Shown in pieces: positions 61,323 to 64,000 of a stretch of DNA of 64,000 bases. The first letter of the stretch is position 1, and each line of letters begins with the position of its first letter. Location of the stretch: positions 5,518,001 to 5,582,000 of the forward strand of contig CM082595.2 in the NCBI GenBank assembly GCA_040954595.2, given 5' to 3'. This DNA comes from Balanoglossus misakiensis (lineage: Eukaryota > Hemichordata). The translations under genes were made by a program, and so were the position numbers. The notes below the pieces were generated by a model, which worked only from the letters and a program-made list of their open reading frames with translations, made no database searches and had not been told where the DNA came from.

Positions 61323-61376
61323 CAGTGAATCATAGACAGTGTCTTCCATGACATCGTCCACTACGTCGTTATCCAT
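61323..61376 (-). CDS. Candidate distal first exon of rootletin (18 codons, acidic)
   Basis: ATG at 61376 (CGACATGGAT) opens MDNDVVDDVMEDTVYDSL and ends at CTG/GTAGGC, phase 0. Followed by 60072..60158 and then by exon 2 at 28608, it gives a 47-residue acidic leader. CpG-containing DNA (tggatctcgcgtttttccc, gtacgtttgccgtcc) lies just upstream. The two-exon chain is hard to get by chance, but membership of rootletin rests on strand and phase only, 31 kb from exon 1. Confidence 0.5.
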
Positions 61377-61668
61377 GTCGCTTGGTGTTGAGGGTCACAG
61401 TGGATCTCGCGTTTTTCCCAGCTGAAGTACGTTTGCCGTCCAGGTCAACCCCTGAATTGACAGATCCGGGGTGCCGGGAGTTCCCTTTAAACAATGGTCT
61501 TTAAATATGACTGGCAGAGCGCAACCGGGGGAGGCTTAATCACCAAGACAGAAGGGGCTGGGTAGAATGTGAGGTCATTTGAATATGAATGGGCGCGTTA
61601 GGCACCTGGCCGTTTCAGGTGGATGTCACTCGCGAGAGTATAAACCTGACAGAACGCTGCTTGTGTTT

Positions 61669-61861
61669 TTAAAGGTATACGGTCACCTATGGAAAATTAG
61701 CTGTAGTTACCATGGCAAATTGAGATCTATCCAATCACAGATTTTCAGTGGGTGGCACATGCGTAAAAAAGAGCGCCACCATATGTTCTTTAGAACGCTC
61801 GAATACGCCATTTCAGCCATATATGGGCGTATTTAAATCGGAGGTGACCGTATACCTTTAA
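61669..61861. repeat. TTAA-flanked MITE, family C, best copy
   Basis: It starts TTAAAGGTATACGGTCACC and ends GGTGACCGTATACCTTTAA, 193 bp, with TTAA at both borders. Both ends are complete and exact inverses, so it is likely the youngest copy here. It sits 0.3 kb upstream of the distal rootletin leader. Confidence 0.9.
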
Positions 61862-63426
61862 TTTTAGCACCTGCAGCCAGGGTGATAAAAAATAAATTTT
61901 CCGTAATTCCCAACATCAGGTCAAGTCGTTGAAAGACGGGAATACCGCTAGATACTTACATACTGACGTTACCAGGCAGTTTGTCCAGACAACCAGACAA
62001 GTATAGGGTTTCCGATTATTTACTGTGGAAATGTGTAATACTTGATAATCAGATTTTAAAAATATAAGAAAATGAAAAACAGTCAAGTCCAGGGATTTTA
62101 GGTGTGATCATGAACAGTCCATCCATAACTTGTTTTATTCATCCTCCAGAATGAGTCTTGGCCATTTTTGTAATATTATATCAACATAACACCAGTAAAT
62201 TTTTTTCGTAATTTGATTTCAGTGTACCGTAAATTTGGGATTTGCATGCGTATTTGATCATTGATGGTGGAAACTACATGTATTTCTTCAGAAGCCTTAT
62301 ATACACTGCCCAGTTATGCTACCATAGCCAAATTTTACTTCATTAATATTTTTGGTTTCCCACTTGTAACTGGGAGTCACGCATACAATACCCTTCATTG
62401 TAATCCAGAGGTCACATTGACATAGCACTTGACATTTCTAAATATTTGTCTGAGTTTGGACATCAAGTTTATTGTTGTCTGCCTCGGCAACCGTATCTGG
62501 AAATTGTATTTCTTTATGTCTGCTGTATGTTGGTTGAAATGTCTGTGACAGGCTTGTTTGCATTTGCCACCACTGTGTGTGAAAAAAGTGGTGTTGATTT
62601 AGGAGTTTTTCAGACTTTTGTTGTTTTTCACCTGAAGTATGGTATATATTATGCAATGGGTGATTGAAGCCTGAAATTTACATAGCCCCACACAGGTACA
62701 GATCATGTGTCGAAATTAACACAGATATGCAGATTCCAATATGCTGGTACCTGGTTATCCATCAGTATTTATTTGTTCCACTGTCTCATCAGGTGATCTT
62801 CAATGTCAGTTTCCCACAGAACACTGCGGTATTCTGTGTGCAGCATATTTTATTCCAGGCCACTCGCATTAACGTACGATATTTGAGGGGAGAAGTTTCC
62901 AGAAGTTCTTTTGTAAAAGTTAGAGTTCAACAGAAAATACCTGAAAGTATCATCCAAGATACACCGCTGCTGGGTTTTCTTAGTCACAAAGCATGTCCTA
63001 GTTTCTGAGCTAGTTAGAACAGTTGCGTTGCCCTACCTACTCGCACAGTTCACATCAAAATTCCATTTCCAGTATCCAGGTCAGCCCCCAAACCCTGGCC
63101 ACTGTTTAATAGCAGTGCCTCTATCTTCGCAAAGGATAAATTATTACGGGCATTGCACAGTTTCCATGGTGCTCTCAAATCCTATTGTAAACCAGTCTGA
63201 TGGCTCTTTTGTGTCGCTAACTACCACTGTCCTTTAAATTTTGACAATACTTTTTAATAAACTTTGAATAATGATTGAAGTTAAGTCCCGCCAAAGAGCT
63301 CATTTTGATTGCTACAAAGCTGATAATCACGGTCGGAAAATTGCTAGCGATGTAGAATCTGACTGCAGGTGTCATGAGTTGACCTAGAATTTTGAATGAT
63401 TGAATTCAAGGGGATTTGGTGTGTAC

Positions 63427-63592
63427 TACAGTCAAACCTCTGTTAGTGGCCACCTCTATATAGTGGCTACTTTGTTTCAGTCCCTCTACAATTCACATGT
63501 GTGTTAATTTACCTCTATATAAAGGCCACCTGTCTATAAAGGCCAGTTTAGGAAAGTCCCTTGACTGGCCACTATAGACAGGTTCGACTGTA
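63427..63592. repeat. MITE family A, copy 4 (166 bp)
   Basis: It starts TACAGTCAAACCTCTGTTAG and ends GACAGGTTCGACTGTA. It has the same length as the copy at 2427..2592 and nearly the same sequence. Confidence 0.85.
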
Positions 63593-64000
63593 GTTCAGGT
63601 AATATTTAGAAGAAAAAATTACCTGTCTTCCTTTTTTAAACCTTTTTGTGACTTTTCCAATGTGGTGCGATATGTTGTGGTATTTTATTTTGAGATGTAT
63701 GATCAAGAGTCTTTCTCATAGAAGACTTCCAACAAATTTGTCTGGAGATATGTGGACAAAAGTCTATTCAGTTGTCCTAAAGAAAACTTCAGACAGACTG
63801 TTCAGAACTATTGGAAATGTAAAAAAAAAGCCAATTGATCCTTACTGTCTACAACCTATTGTCGAATCGACAATGCTGTCCGCCCGTCATGAAGACAATT
63901 AAACGACAGCAGGGAATTTCCGTTGTTCAAATTGCCCCATCATAATTAATCCTTGTGAGAATAAGGCCTTCTATGTCCTGTAATGGACAACCAAGCCTGG

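Larger units (their letters stand above)
61377..64000. other. Window end, no recognised gene
   Basis: It contains the family C copy at 61669..61861 and the family A copy at 63427..63592. If PEX2 exon 4 is here I could not recognise it. Confidence 0.55.

Noticed and set aside
62664-63008. 114-codon plus-strand ORF
   Set aside because: Composition looks random, no family match, no splice context tying it to PEX2.

Overview
The window is animal nuclear DNA: a low-gene-density stretch with large introns, GT-AG splice sites, CpG-rich patches at gene starts and many short inverted-repeat transposons. The protein sequences are close to vertebrate orthologues, while the repeats look like those of marine invertebrates. 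An invertebrate deuterostome or a lophotrochozoan is the likely source, but the species cannot be fixed from the sequence.

Two genes are supported. The minus strand carries the 5' third of a rootletin (CROCC) gene, the coiled-coil protein of the ciliary rootlet and centrosome linker. Twelve phase-consistent exons run from a conserved first exon at 30.0 kb down to base 1, where the gene leaves the window; they encode about 647 residues. The plus strand carries the first three coding exons of PEX2 (48.6-50.25 kb), a RING-type peroxisomal import ligase subunit. Its remaining exons were not found before the window ends.

The unusual part is the architecture of the rootletin 5' end. The conserved start (29971..30015) is joined by several other minus-strand ATG exons that end in a GT donor at codon phase 0, the phase needed by the rootletin acceptors. 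The best are a two-exon acidic leader at 61.4/60.1 kb, a 71-codon acidic leader at 46.4 kb, a 24-codon leader at 36.6 kb, a 43-codon leader at 14.3 kb and an 18-codon leader at 11.7 kb; weaker ones lie at 22.7, 18.3 and 9.8 kb. A 317-codon phase 0-0 exon (6893..7843) interrupts a junction that is otherwise conserved with vertebrates. Together they suggest a multi-promoter rootletin locus making isoforms with different N-termini, some lacking the conserved N-terminal segment. If the 61-kb leader is real, the PEX2 5' end is nested antisense inside rootletin.

The introns and intergenic DNA hold a complete-looking 2.33-kb DNA transposon (32-bp perfect terminal repeats, 4-bp AATG target duplication) with a broken cysteine-rich ORF, three families of TTAA-flanked MITEs, two or more families of TA-flanked MITEs, hairpins, a 3-unit tandem repeat and a CATA microsatellite. 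I saw no rRNA, tRNA or CRISPR structure.
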